NCBI GenBank assembly: GCA_938038205.1
Contig: CALHSA010000005.1
Coordinates: 1 to 58,610, forward strand
Source of the DNA: an uncultured bacterium
GTDB taxonomy: Bacteria > Bdellovibrionota_C > UBA2361 > JANWWW01
Length of the DNA: 58,610 nucleotides
Reading direction: 5' to 3'
This document shows, in pieces, positions 43,484-51,966 of this stretch (its first letter is position 1; every line of letters begins with the position of its first letter). Made by a program: the position numbers and the translations under genes. The notes below the pieces were generated by a model that saw nothing but the letters and a program-made list of their open reading frames with translations, did no database searches and was not told where the DNA came from.

Positions 43484-43734
43484 AACTTGCCCTTTCTATA
43501 ACACTTTTAAACATGTTTTTGGCTCTAATAAGTTTCGCTAGAGCAAAAAATGTTGTTGAGAGAACCATAAATTTTGACCTATGTTTTTTATCAGCTCTTG
43601 GTTTTTTAACCCTCTCGGGTTTAGAGAGCAAAAACAGTTATTATTTTGATTTTCTTATAGTTGGAATCCTTTTATCCTTTGTGGGCTCTGTATTAATAAT
43701 ACGATATCAGCTATCAGATCAGGGTTTGGAATGA
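43480..43734 (+). CDS. mrpF: Mrp antiporter subunit F
   Basis: An 84-residue protein with three hydrophobic helices, ordered between MrpE and MrpG as in all Mrp operons. Start ATG overlaps the mrpE stop (ATGA). Residues resembling RAKNVVERTINFDLC correspond to the MrpF DR-x-x-A/LD region. Function: accessory membrane subunit. Confidence 0.78.
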   Translation: MKLALSITLLNMFLALISFARAKNVVERTINFDLCFLSALGFLTLSGLESKNSYYFDFLIVGILLSFVGSVLIIRYQLSDQGLE

Positions 43735-44015
43735 TTTTATCAAGTTTTCTTATATATCTTGGACTCATTTTAATTTTAATAGCCATACTTGGAATTAATC
43801 TGTATGTAAATCCAATGAAAAAAGCGCACTGCTTTTCATTGGCTTCAAATTGTGGTTTCGTCTTCTTTGTATTTGGAATAGCAATTCACTTGGATAAAAT
43901 AAGCATGGCAGTTTTATCATCTATATTTCTGTTCTCAACGACTCCTATGTTAAGTTCTTTGTTGGGCGATTTTATTAGTAAAGAAGAGAACATTAAAGAA
44001 GTCTTGTTGCAATAA
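43731..44015 (+). CDS. mrpG: Mrp antiporter subunit G
   Basis: A 94-residue three-helix protein with the MrpG shape: GLILILIAILGINLYVNPMKKAH in the first half and a SSIFLFSTTPMLSSLL in the second, where the family has TxPVxAHxL. It closes the seven-gene set (A to G complete). Its 3' end overlaps the convergent oxidoreductase gene by 23 bases. Confidence 0.78.
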   Translation: MILSSFLIYLGLILILIAILGINLYVNPMKKAHCFSLASNCGFVFFVFGIAIHLDKISMAVLSSIFLFSTTPMLSSLLGDFISKEENIKEVLLQ

Positions 44016-44913
44016 GACGACCAGTGTTAATAAATGTTGTGAATTTACTGGCATAAATAACCCAGATATTTTTCTTTAACTGTATTATTCTCGTCTTATC
44101 GATTGGTTCTTTCCCATTTATTGAAGGTAAAACTCCTAACTCGAGAGTAAAATTCTCAACATTTTTTCCAAACACGTTTTTAATATCACTTAAGGATAAG
44201 GTTATATCCTCCTGATTAGGTTTGTTGTTTGAGTACCAAGTTCCGAAAACATACCGACCCTCTCTACATGTTGCAAAAAAATACCTATTCTCTTTTTTTA
44301 ATCCCACACAAATGTCCTTCTCTGGTCTCAAATCAGAGATAATGTTCCAAGCATATAAAGTTTTAAAGTTGCAATAATTGAAGCTTGGGAAAGAGCATAT
44401 AACGGCCTTTTTAAAATAGTATCTTTTTTTACCCACATTAACATAATCTTCATGCACCTCTGTAACCTCTGTATCTAGTCGTAAATTTTCAATCAAAGCG
44501 TCTTTAAGTTTTGCCCTAAGACTATCCAAGTTCTCTAAAAAGCCATCCTTCCAATGTAAATAAATACCCTTTTGTGAAAAAAAAGAATCCTTCTTCAGAG
44601 AAAATAAATTTAAATCAATATCAAAAGGGAGAATATCTCTGGACAAGATTAAAGCATAACATTCTAGAGGTCGAATACTCTCTCTAAATCTAAACTTTAG
44701 CTCCTTACTCGATTTTAAGGAATTGAAAAACTCAAATAACTGAAAACGACTTAAAAATCTAATCCCAGAGTGGATTATTCTCAATGAACTAGCACTGGTT
44801 TCCATCAGAATGTCAGAATTTTTCTCAAGGATACAAAAATCTTTGTACCCTCTTTCCAACAAAGCTAGGCCAACACCAAGCCCCGTAAAACCACCTCCAA
44901 TTATTAAAATCAC
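43993..44913 (-). CDS. FAD-dependent oxidoreductase (DAO family)
   Basis: The N-terminal dinucleotide fold is ILIIGGGFTGLGVGLALLERG, followed by CILEKNSDI. Later, SSLRIIHSGIRFLSR matches the second motif of DAO-family dehydrogenases (glycerol-3-phosphate, L-2-hydroxyglutarate, glycine oxidase), and KNIWVIYASKFTTFI the last. At 306 residues it is short for the family (usually 350-500). Substrate cannot be told. Confidence 0.8.
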   Translation of the reverse strand: MILIIGGGFTGLGVGLALLERGYKDFCILEKNSDILMETSASSLRIIHSGIRFLSRFQLFEFFNSLKSSKELKFRFRESIRPLECYALILSRDILPFDIDLNLFSLKKDSFFSQKGIYLHWKDGFLENLDSLRAKLKDALIENLRLDTEVTEVHEDYVNVGKKRYYFKKAVICSFPSFNYCNFKTLYAWNIISDLRPEKDICVGLKKENRYFFATCREGRYVFGTWYSNNKPNQEDITLSLSDIKNVFGKNVENFTLELGVLPSINGKEPIDKTRIIQLKKNIWVIYASKFTTFINTGRLIATRLL

Positions 44914-45058
44914 TGATTACATATTAAACAACATGGAAAAAATTTTTACATCAGAAATAGCTATCTTTAAATAACTAATTTAAAAAACGTATGTATTTAA
45001 ATTTTACTTTCTTAAACTACTGGCACTTATTTTGATTTGAAACAGATGTAGAAATTTT

Positions 45059-45409
45059 ATGAGAAATAGAATAGAAATGTCTAAGATGAAAATGTTAGAA
45101 GAGCTTCAAGCATCTTTGAATGAGTTAGAGAGAGCGGTAATATTAGCTAGACAAAGTTTAAGTGAACAAAAGAATTTACCAAAACATATTTTAGACAGAT
45201 TGGAGCAGTATATTAAGATAATTGAAACTCAAAAGCAATTAGCTAAAAAATTAACCGAGGCAGGGAATATAAATGAAGTTTTTATGCTAGCAGAAAAAAT
45301 AAATGTCTTATCAAAAATGATTGCCGATGATTCATCAGAGCTTGTATTTTCATTGATGAAATCAGAATCTCAGGCAGTTTCTCTACGAAAAACTTATATA
45401 TCTTGTTAA
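45059..45409 (+). CDS. Hypothetical coiled-coil protein
   Basis: 116 residues, helical and heptad-rich (MLEELQASLNELERAVILAR, then LEQYIKIIETQKQLAKKLTEA). No recognised family. Probably forms a helical bundle or oligomer. TAGAAA just upstream is a possible -10. It stands between the Mrp operon region and the MgtC gene. Confidence 0.55.
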   Translation: MRNRIEMSKMKMLEELQASLNELERAVILARQSLSEQKNLPKHILDRLEQYIKIIETQKQLAKKLTEAGNINEVFMLAEKINVLSKMIADDSSELVFSLMKSESQAVSLRKTYISC

Positions 45410-45431
45410 GAAGAGGTATTATATTTGATTA

Positions 45432-45893
45432 GTGCTTGAGATACTTTATGAATTTTCTCAAAATAGCTACTTTGCAAGAATACTTTTAGCGGGATTACTT
45501 GGAGCAGTAATTGGGCTCGAGAGAGAATTTGCTCGTAGAGATCCTAGTTTAAAAACTTTTACAGTTATATGTATTGCCTCATGTATTTTTGGAATTCTGG
45601 GTGAGCATTTTTCTTATACTTCTAATTCAGATCCCTCACGAATAGCTGGCCAGGTCGCAACTGGTATTGGGTTCCTAGGGGCTGGAGTAATATTTAAACA
45701 TGATAGCAAAGTTTTAGGTCTAACCTCTGCAGCCTTAGTCTGGCTCGCTGCAGCAGTAGGAGTGGCAATAGGATCTGGCATGATCTATCTTGCATTAGAG
45801 GGTACAATTGTAACAATTCTACTGATCTCAATTTTTCGAATCTTACACTTCAGCATAAGTAGTGCATCTAAGAGAGAATCAAGAAATACCTAA
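45432..45893 (+). CDS. MgtC/SapB-family membrane protein
   Basis: GLLGAVIGLEREFARRDPSLKTFT is the conserved MgtC/SapB stretch, and GQVATGIGFLGAGVIFK with the family's conserved glycines follows. Four or five helices, 153 residues. Only the membrane part is present, not the C-terminal ACT-like domain found in virulence MgtC. Start is GTG at 45432. Role in Mg or membrane potential control is inferred from the family. Confidence 0.85.
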   Translation: MLEILYEFSQNSYFARILLAGLLGAVIGLEREFARRDPSLKTFTVICIASCIFGILGEHFSYTSNSDPSRIAGQVATGIGFLGAGVIFKHDSKVLGLTSAALVWLAAAVGVAIGSGMIYLALEGTIVTILLISIFRILHFSISSASKRESRNT

Positions 45894-45926
45894 AAAAAAT
45901 CTCTATTCGACCGAAAAAAAACATGG

Positions 45927-48107
45927 GTGGTTTGGTACATTATCCTAGCCGGCTTAAGTATTTTATTTAAAAACTGGTTTGCTTTAACAGTAACCGGAAT
46001 CCTACTAACTTTAAATTTATACGAAAAGAGAGTAAGGTTACCAGAAAAAATACTAAAAGAACTTTCAAGAGTAATAACTAAAATGCCTATTCCTGTAGCA
46101 GTAATGGATAAAAACCATAACTATGTATCAGTATCTGATTCTTGGATAACTTTTTTTAAGTTTAATTTCAACCCAACAGGTAAAAACCACTTCAAGGTTT
46201 TTCCTAAGTTAACGGATAAATGTAAAAGTTTACATGATGCAATATTGGATGGTGGGTTTGTTAGCGAAAATGATTATGAGTTTGTGCATGCTGATGGTAC
46301 AAAAGATGTATTTGATTACTCTTTAGTCTCCTTAGTCTTGGATGGGGATGTTGTAGGAAGTGTTACCTCAATCATTCCAAAAACTGAGTTAGTTAAGCTT
46401 AAACAAAAAATTACAGATCTCGAGGATGACAGAAAAGCTTGGGAAAATAAAAAGCACCACTCGGAGGTCTATCAGGAGGCCTTGGGACTAATTGATTCGA
46501 TTTACCAAATCGATTGTCAGTATCCTACCCTTGAGGAAAAACTGAATTTAGCCTTAGAGCAAATAGCTTCATTATCGGTTTTATCTAAAGATCTTGGTTT
46601 TGCTTGCTTTGTAAATGATGGCTCCGATAATTTTGAGCTAAGAGCAACTAAATCTATTAGTGATGATTTAGTGCAGGAGTTAAACAACAAAGAGTTTCAA
46701 AAATGGTTATTTTGGAGAGCATTAACCTCACTTGAAGTAGACTATAAGTGTTGCATTCCTCAGGTAAAGCAAAAAAGGTTAAAAATATGTGATTCATTTG
46801 AGCAAACCACTTTTTACATAGTTCCATTGTTAAGGCAAACTGAAGTCATGGGCGTTCTAATTGTAACTAAACAAACTTGTGAAGAGCAAAATTATCTTGA
46901 AACAAAGCTTTACTCATACTTGGGGAGGGCATTAGGAAGATTGATTAAAAGACATTATCTTCTTCAAAAATTAGAGATTGAAAGAAAAGAGAAAGAGGAA
47001 ATAATGAAAAAGCAAAAACTACTGTTTGCCTCAATCTCCCACGATATCAGAGGGTACACTCAGAATATCGTAAGCTTGGCCGAAGCTCTTACTTACTCTG
47101 GAAACAAAAACTACAACACAGAGGATGAAAGTATGGAAATAGCACAGAACATTTTAAACGTTTCCATTAGTCTTAATGAACTGATAAGCGACCTGTTAGA
47201 TTTGATCAAGTATCAACAAAAAAATCTGACAATTAGAAATGAAACTTTTTCAATAACGGAAATGATCGAAAGTTTAGTCAAACAGTTCAAAGTCAAACTT
47301 AAAGGAGATGTTCATTTAGATTTTTACATAGATGCTAATATAAAACCATTTTATTACGGCCCCAAAGTTAGAATTCAGCAAGTTTTGAGTAATTTACTCT
47401 CAAACGCAGTTAAATTTACTAACAGAGGTAGCATTAAGATTCAAGTTAATCTTCTATCATCTAGCGACTCAGATACTATTGAATTCAGAGTCTCTGACAC
47501 AGGTATTGGAATACCTGAGGGTAAAATAAATAAAATTTTTGATCCCTTTGAACAGGTTGAAGATAGCCTATCAACTCATTTAGGAGGAACAGGTTTAGGG
47601 TTATGGATATGTAAAAAAACAATAAATGCCTTGGGAGGCGAGTTGTTTGTTAAATCCTCACTTGGAGTTGGCACGGAATTCTGGTTTAACGTCAAATTAA
47701 ATCCTATTGAACCCGTTTCAGTCTGTGAGAAAAATACTGAGATTTTTAATCAAAGAATTAAAATTTTACTTGCTGATGATGATCAAATATCTCTTAAGAT
47801 GATGCAAAAGTTACTAGAAAACGAGGGTCACACGGTTATTACTGCCACTAATGGATTAGAAGCAGTTAATTTAGTTTTGTCTAACCCTGATACAGCATTA
47901 GCGATTCTTGACTTTAACATGCCAATGTTAAATGGAGTAGAGGCAGCAAAAAAGATAAGGGAATCAAACAAAAATATCAAACTTATTGCTTTAACAGGTT
48001 CAATTTCAGTAGATTCTAGTGATCCCAAGCCGTTCGACCTAATTCTTGAGAAGCCTGTTCGCAGAGATGTTATTATTGAAAAAATTAACCTTACCCTGAA
48101 TAACTAG
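45927..48107 (+). CDS. Hybrid sensor histidine kinase/response regulator
   Basis: Order of parts: a hydrophobic anchor (about 1-30), a PAS domain (about 45-150), a GAF-like domain (about 200-345), the dimerisation helix with FASISHDIRGYTQNIV (phospho-His), an HATPase (N-box LSNLLSNAVKFTNRG, G1 VSDTGIGIPEGK, G2 STHLGGTGLGLWI), and a receiver domain with DDD, the phosphorylated Asp in LAILDFNMPMLNG, Thr and Lys (LEKP). 726 residues. There is no separate regulator gene next to it. The signal sensed is unknown. A GTG at 45927 is the likely start. Confidence 0.88.
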   Translation: MVWYIILAGLSILFKNWFALTVTGILLTLNLYEKRVRLPEKILKELSRVITKMPIPVAVMDKNHNYVSVSDSWITFFKFNFNPTGKNHFKVFPKLTDKCKSLHDAILDGGFVSENDYEFVHADGTKDVFDYSLVSLVLDGDVVGSVTSIIPKTELVKLKQKITDLEDDRKAWENKKHHSEVYQEALGLIDSIYQIDCQYPTLEEKLNLALEQIASLSVLSKDLGFACFVNDGSDNFELRATKSISDDLVQELNNKEFQKWLFWRALTSLEVDYKCCIPQVKQKRLKICDSFEQTTFYIVPLLRQTEVMGVLIVTKQTCEEQNYLETKLYSYLGRALGRLIKRHYLLQKLEIERKEKEEIMKKQKLLFASISHDIRGYTQNIVSLAEALTYSGNKNYNTEDESMEIAQNILNVSISLNELISDLLDLIKYQQKNLTIRNETFSITEMIESLVKQFKVKLKGDVHLDFYIDANIKPFYYGPKVRIQQVLSNLLSNAVKFTNRGSIKIQVNLLSSSDSDTIEFRVSDTGIGIPEGKINKIFDPFEQVEDSLSTHLGGTGLGLWICKKTINALGGELFVKSSLGVGTEFWFNVKLNPIEPVSVCEKNTEIFNQRIKILLADDDQISLKMMQKLLENEGHTVITATNGLEAVNLVLSNPDTALAILDFNMPMLNGVEAAKKIRESNKNIKLIALTGSISVDSSDPKPFDLILEKPVRRDVIIEKINLTLNN

Positions 48108-48664
48108 CTCTTAGATTTTGAGTTATTTTTTGAAGTTTTGGCACTTGTCTTTCCTTGATCTTTAGTGTTCTTTTTCTTCTCTGTGCCCATTTTTCTTACC
48201 TTAGTTACTGATTTTTCCTCCTCTGGCAATACATTAACATTCAAATTTGCAACTACTTCAGTATGCAATCTAACCTGAACAGTGTGCTTGCCAAGAGTTT
48301 TTATAGGTTCAAAAAGCCTGATCATAGATAACTCAACCTCTAGCCCCCTTGCTCTAAGCTCATTAAAAATATCATTTGCTGTCACTGATCCAAAAAGTTT
48401 TCCTTCAGGATTAATACCTCTCTTAAAGGTCAATTCATTTGAGGATATTATTTTCTCAAGTGCTTTAGCTTTTGATATTGCCTCCTGTCTTTCAAGGGCT
48501 ATTTTTTCCTTTAGCTTTTTAAATCTGTTTGCCAACACCTCTTCAATAGCTATTCTGTTTGGTATAAGAAAGTTCCTCGCATAGCCAGCACGAACCTCGA
48601 TTACATCACCCACATTACCAAAATTTTTAAAATCCTTAGTTAGAACAACCCTAACTTTCTTCAT
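48104..48664 (-). CDS. rplI: 50S ribosomal protein L9 with a Lys/Ser-rich tail
   Basis: VVLTKDFKNFGNVGDVIEVRAGYARNFLIP is the L9 N-terminal domain, with the long helix and the C-terminal domain (FGSVTANDIFNELRA, KTLGKHTVQVRLH). About 148 residues are normal L9; then an extra tail of about 38 residues follows, made of K, S, T, G and N. The tail is low-complexity and basic. It overlaps rpsF by 4 bases. Confidence 0.92.
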   Translation of the reverse strand: MKKVRVVLTKDFKNFGNVGDVIEVRAGYARNFLIPNRIAIEEVLANRFKKLKEKIALERQEAISKAKALEKIISSNELTFKRGINPEGKLFGSVTANDIFNELRARGLEVELSMIRLFEPIKTLGKHTVQVRLHTEVVANLNVNVLPEEEKSVTKVRKMGTEKKKNTKDQGKTSAKTSKNNSKSKS

Positions 48665-49044
48665 GCCTGATCGATTTGATAATAAACTTTGGCAAGCCCC
48701 AGTATCTTGTCAGATATATCTTGATAATCTGGGATTTTCTTTGCATCTTTCGCAGATAATTTTATGATCATAAACCTTAATATCCTATTGTTAAGCAAAA
48801 AGTCTCGTTTCAGTTCCTGTATGACTGAGCCTAAAAAGGTATAGATTTTAAAACAAATCCAATGAGCTGTTTTCCTACCCCTGACTTCGTAAGCCAACTC
48901 GTGTTTTAATTTCTTTTCCACATGAGCGACTATACCCACTTTCAAAAGTTTCTCGGAAATAACTGATATTAAATTATCAATTTCGGAATTCGAGGTGCTG
49001 GGGTCTAAGAGTAGATTAACGTCGTATACGCGAAGAATCTTCAT
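48661..49044 (-). CDS. rpsF: 30S ribosomal protein S6
   Basis: The ferredoxin-like S6 fold: LRVYDVNLLLDPSTSNSEID, then KKLKHELAYEVRGRKTAHWICF and RIFMIIKL-like FMIIKLSAKD. 127 residues. rpsF normally precedes rpsR (S18) and then rplI; here rplI follows directly, so rpsR must be elsewhere. Promoter at 49054-49082 lies right before the ATG. Confidence 0.88.
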   Translation of the reverse strand: MKILRVYDVNLLLDPSTSNSEIDNLISVISEKLLKVGIVAHVEKKLKHELAYEVRGRKTAHWICFKIYTFLGSVIQELKRDFLLNNRILRFMIIKLSAKDAKKIPDYQDISDKILGLAKVYYQIDQA

Positions 49045-49053
49045 TACCGCAAA

Positions 49054-49082
49054 ATTCTACTAAACCCTATGACGTTTGTAAA
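49054..49082 (-). promoter_or_regulatory. Promoter of rpsF-rplI
   Basis: On the minus strand TTTACA (49082-49077), 17 bases, TAGAAT (49059-49054), then 9 bases to the rpsF ATG. The same pattern as other leaderless starts in this window. Confidence 0.65.
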
Positions 49083-49088
49083 TTTTTA

Positions 49089-49478
49089 CTAATGGAAAAA
49101 AGTTGAAGGTTTAATAAATTGCAATAACTTAAAAAGTCCGGTGCCCAGAGCTAGGCGAGCATCCAACCCCTTAGCTTGAATCACATTTCCCTGGTATCCA
49201 ATTTCAACATCGTAACCAATAGACACCTCCTCTTGAATCCAACCAAGCCTTAAAATTACAGCCTGTCTTGCTTCAATCTGTTCAATTAGTTGCTCCATTC
49301 TAGGCAACCAGAGAAAAATTTTTCTCAACTCTGATGGTGGCAAACCAAAATTATCAGTAAGTATCATTATCCTGTTTGAGTATCGATCTAGGACTTCATC
49401 CCCGATCTCCGGTCTCCACACAAGACCTGCCATTTCAAGAGCCAGAGATAACGTAACAACCTCTGTTGTTGAATTCAC
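49089..49478 (-). CDS. Hypothetical protein, 129 residues
   Basis: No family recognised. It has LALEMAGLVWRPEIGDEVLDR near the N terminus, GLPPSELRKIFLWLPRMEQLIEQI in the middle, and a small beta-hairpin-like end (GYDVEIGYQGNVIQAKGLD). AGGAG stands 3 bases before the GTG at 49478, so a real gene. It lies between glyA and rpsF. Confidence 0.6.
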   Translation of the reverse strand: MNSTTEVVTLSLALEMAGLVWRPEIGDEVLDRYSNRIMILTDNFGLPPSELRKIFLWLPRMEQLIEQIEARQAVILRLGWIQEEVSIGYDVEIGYQGNVIQAKGLDARLALGTGLFKLLQFIKPSTFFH

Positions 49479-49522
49479 AAGCTCCTAATTTTAGGCTAAC
49501 ATCAGATTTATAAAACGCGCAA

Positions 49523-50761
49523 CTAAAAAATTTTTTTAAAATTCTGAATACAGAACTGCCTTACCTCTTCTCTTAAATTATCTGGAGCTTGCCTTTCCTT
49601 TAGCACTTTTACGATGAACTCAGCAACCTGAGCCATATGGGACACTTCAAGGCCAAGACTAGTGATCATAGGAGTTCCTATCCTTATACCTGAGCAAACT
49701 GCTGGTGGATTTTTATCATACGGAATTGTGTTTTTATTTACATATATGCCTGCTTCCTCTAAAAGACTCTGAGCTTCAATTCCCGTCAATCCTATACTAA
49801 CTACATCTACTAAGAACATATGTGAGGACGTACCACCAGTAATAACATTTAAATCATTTAAAATTAAGTGCCTCGCCAACTCCTCGGCATTTAAAACCAC
49901 CTTCTCTGCATACTGTTTAAATTCCGTAGTTTGACAAATTTCAAAACAAACAGCTTTTGCAAGAATTGAATTCATGTGGGGGCCGCCCTGAAGAAATGGA
50001 AATACGGCTCTGTTTATGGAATTTGCAAAAGAGGATTGACTTAAAATTATACCGCCTCTTGGCCCCCTAAGCGTTTTATGGGTTGTACTAGTTACAAAGT
50101 GAGCCCTCTTGGGGCTCGGATAAATCCCAGCCACTATTAGGCCTGCATAGTGGGCAACATCTGCTAATAGATATGCTCCTACGCTATCTGCAATATCCCG
50201 AAAAGCATCAAAATCAATCTCTCTAGAATAAGCTGAAGCGCCTGCTATTATTAATCGGGGTTTTTCCTTTTTAGCTATCTCCTCAACCAAATTTAAATCG
50301 ATTAGGTAAGTTTTAGGATCTAAAGGATAAAAAACGACATTATATCTTTTTCCTGAAAAATTAACTTTATGCCCGTGTGTTAAATGACCCCCGTGATCTA
50401 AACTTAGGGATAAGATTTTATCTCCATCCTTAAGAATAGACTCAAATACCGCTTGATTCGCTTGAGCACCAGAGTGCGGCTGAACGTTTGCAAACTCCAT
50501 GTCAAAAAGTTTTTTTGCCAGCTCTATCGCCTGCGTTTCAACCCTATCAACAAATTCACAACCTCCGTAGTATCTGTTTCCAGGATAACCCTCAGCGTAC
50601 TTGACACTAAAAACACTTCCTACAGCCTCCAAAACAGCTTTTGAGGGAAGATTTTCGCTAGCTATAAGGTTAATACTCTCAAAAAGCCTCTTTTTTTCTA
50701 AATTTAAAAGACTGTTTAAATACTCAAAAGCACTATAGATAGGTTCTTCAAAAATAGACAT
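49523..50761 (-). CDS. glyA: Serine hydroxymethyltransferase
   Basis: It moves a one-carbon unit between serine and tetrahydrofolate. INLIASENLPSKAVLEAVGS, YAEGYPGNRYYGGCEFVDRVE, then STTHKTLRGPRGGIIL with the PLP-Lys, and IRIGTPMITSLGL are all conserved. Length 412 residues. TAAACT 8 bases before the ATG is a possible -10. Divergent from rplB. Confidence 0.95.
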   Translation of the reverse strand: MSIFEEPIYSAFEYLNSLLNLEKKRLFESINLIASENLPSKAVLEAVGSVFSVKYAEGYPGNRYYGGCEFVDRVETQAIELAKKLFDMEFANVQPHSGAQANQAVFESILKDGDKILSLSLDHGGHLTHGHKVNFSGKRYNVVFYPLDPKTYLIDLNLVEEIAKKEKPRLIIAGASAYSREIDFDAFRDIADSVGAYLLADVAHYAGLIVAGIYPSPKRAHFVTSTTHKTLRGPRGGIILSQSSFANSINRAVFPFLQGGPHMNSILAKAVCFEICQTTEFKQYAEKVVLNAEELARHLILNDLNVITGGTSSHMFLVDVVSIGLTGIEAQSLLEEAGIYVNKNTIPYDKNPPAVCSGIRIGTPMITSLGLEVSHMAQVAEFIVKVLKERQAPDNLREEVRQFCIQNFKKIF

Positions 50762-50811
50762 AAACTTATAGTTTACTTTTTAATGACGAAGATAACATCA
50801 CAAACCAAAGT

Positions 50812-50841
50812 TTGAAAAGGGGGAGTAAAAAAAAGTAGAAT
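50812..50841 (+). promoter_or_regulatory. Promoter of rplB
   Basis: TTGAAA (50812-50817), 18 bases, TAGAAT (50836-50841), then 8 bases to the ATG at 50850. A leaderless start, and proof that rplB here has its own promoter. Confidence 0.65.
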
Positions 50842-50849
50842 TCTTATTT

Positions 50850-51689
50850 ATGACTATAAAGAGGTTCAAACCAACCCCTCTCTCTCGGCGTTTTTTCACC
50901 GTTATTGATTACTCTAGTCTCTCAAAGGTAAAACCCTTTAAAAAACTGTTAAAGCCTAAAAAGAGAAGTGGAGGAAGGAATAATCAAGGTATTGAAACAA
51001 ACATAAATATTGGCGGAGGAGCCAAAAGAAAAATTAGAATCATCGATTTTAAGAGGTACGACAAAGCTAATATTCCTGCAAAGGTTGAAACCATAGAGTA
51101 TGATCCAAATAGAACAGCATTTATTGCAAGAGTTTGTTATAGAGACGGAGAAAGAAGGTATATTCTCTGTCCTGAGGGTCTTAAGGTTGGAGACACTATA
51201 GTTGCTGGAGAGAACGTTGACTTCAAAGTTGGAAATGCATTGCCATTGAAAAATATTCCCGTTGGTTTATTGGTTCATAACGTGGAACTTAAAAGAGGAA
51301 AAGGAGGAGCTTTAGGTAGATCAGCTGGAGTGGCTTTGCAGATTGTGGCTAAAGATGGTAATTACGCTTTGCTTAAAATGCCGAGTGGAGAACTGAGAAA
51401 GGTGCATCAAGAGTGTTATGCAACTTTAGGAAGGGTATCTAATGTAGACTGGAATAACATATCTTTAGGCAAAGCCGGTAGAAGTAGATGGTTAGGAAGA
51501 AGACCTCATACTAGAGGCATAGCTAAAAATCCGGTTGATCATCCAATGGGAGGTAGAACACCGGGTGGCAAGCATCCAAGCACCCCAACAGGTAAACCTA
51601 CTAAAGGACTCAAAACTAGGAAAAATAAGAGAACTCAAAAGTTCATTGTAAGAGACAGAAGAAGTACGGCTGAATTGGTTATCGCCTAA
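50850..51689 (+). CDS. rplB: 50S ribosomal protein L2, isolated from the S10 operon
   Basis: [27 protein letters not shown] (shown in part), [24 protein letters not shown] and [24 protein letters not shown] are L2 landmarks. The peptidyl-transferase His is kept in NPVDHP, but the normal HPHGGGEG stretch is [10 protein letters not shown] and the end is [17 protein letters not shown]. 279 residues. It stands alone with its own promoter; neighbours are glyA and an unrelated secreted protein, not rplW and rpsS. Confidence 0.95.
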   Translation: MTIKRFKPTPLSRRFFTVIDYSSLSKVKPFKKLLKPKKRSGGRNNQGIETNINIGGGAKRKIRIIDFKRYDKANIPAKVETIEYDPNRTAFIARVCYRDGERRYILCPEGLKVGDTIVAGENVDFKVGNALPLKNIPVGLLVHNVELKRGKGGALGRSAGVALQIVAKDGNYALLKMPSGELRKVHQECYATLGRVSNVDWNNISLGKAGRSRWLGRRPHTRGIAKNPVDHPMGGRTPGGKHPSTPTGKPTKGLKTRKNKRTQKFIVRDRRSTAELVIA

Positions 51690-51728
51690 TTATTAGTTTT
51701 TCTTACATATTAAGGTACTGTTAAATTA

Positions 51729-51842
51729 AATCTAATAAATTTAATCTAAATATTTAGCATTAAGACTTTGGTCTAAATAACTCCCTGTTAATAGTTTTAT
51801 AACGCTACTCCAACAGTAGATTAAAATCTAATTAAAATCTAA
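51729..51842 (+). repeat. Four AATCTAA repeats between rplB and the dockerin gene
   Basis: AATCTAA occurs at 51729-51735, 51743-51749, 51825-51831 and 51836-51842, all on the plus strand, with a near-copy, GGTCTAAA, at 51770-51777. The last pair is 11 bases apart, one helical turn. The region 51690-51923 has no gene and is very AT-rich. It might be a binding array or simply low-complexity DNA. Confidence 0.4.
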
Positions 51843-51923
51843 ATGTTGCATTGTTCTTAGGTTTTACAAGATACCAAAGGTTTAGAATAATGCAAGTTAC
51901 TAGTAAGTATATGCAAGAACATT

Positions 51924-51955
51924 TATATTGAAATTTCCTTTAATTTCAATATACT
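51924..51955 (+). promoter_or_regulatory. Promoter with an overlapping operator-like palindrome
   Basis: TTGAAA (51928-51933), 16 bases and TATACT (51950-51955) form a promoter, 11 bases before the ATG at 51967. A perfect 12 bp palindrome (51924-51935 with 51942-51953) covers the -35 and reaches the -10. A protein bound there would block RNA polymerase. As RNA it would be an AT-rich hairpin, but it lies upstream of the start of transcription. Confidence 0.65.
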
Positions 51956-51966
51956 GTATTGACAAT

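Noticed and set aside
51928-51966. TTG start of the dockerin-like gene
   Set aside because: It lies within the promoter; the ATG at 51967 starts a normal signal peptide.
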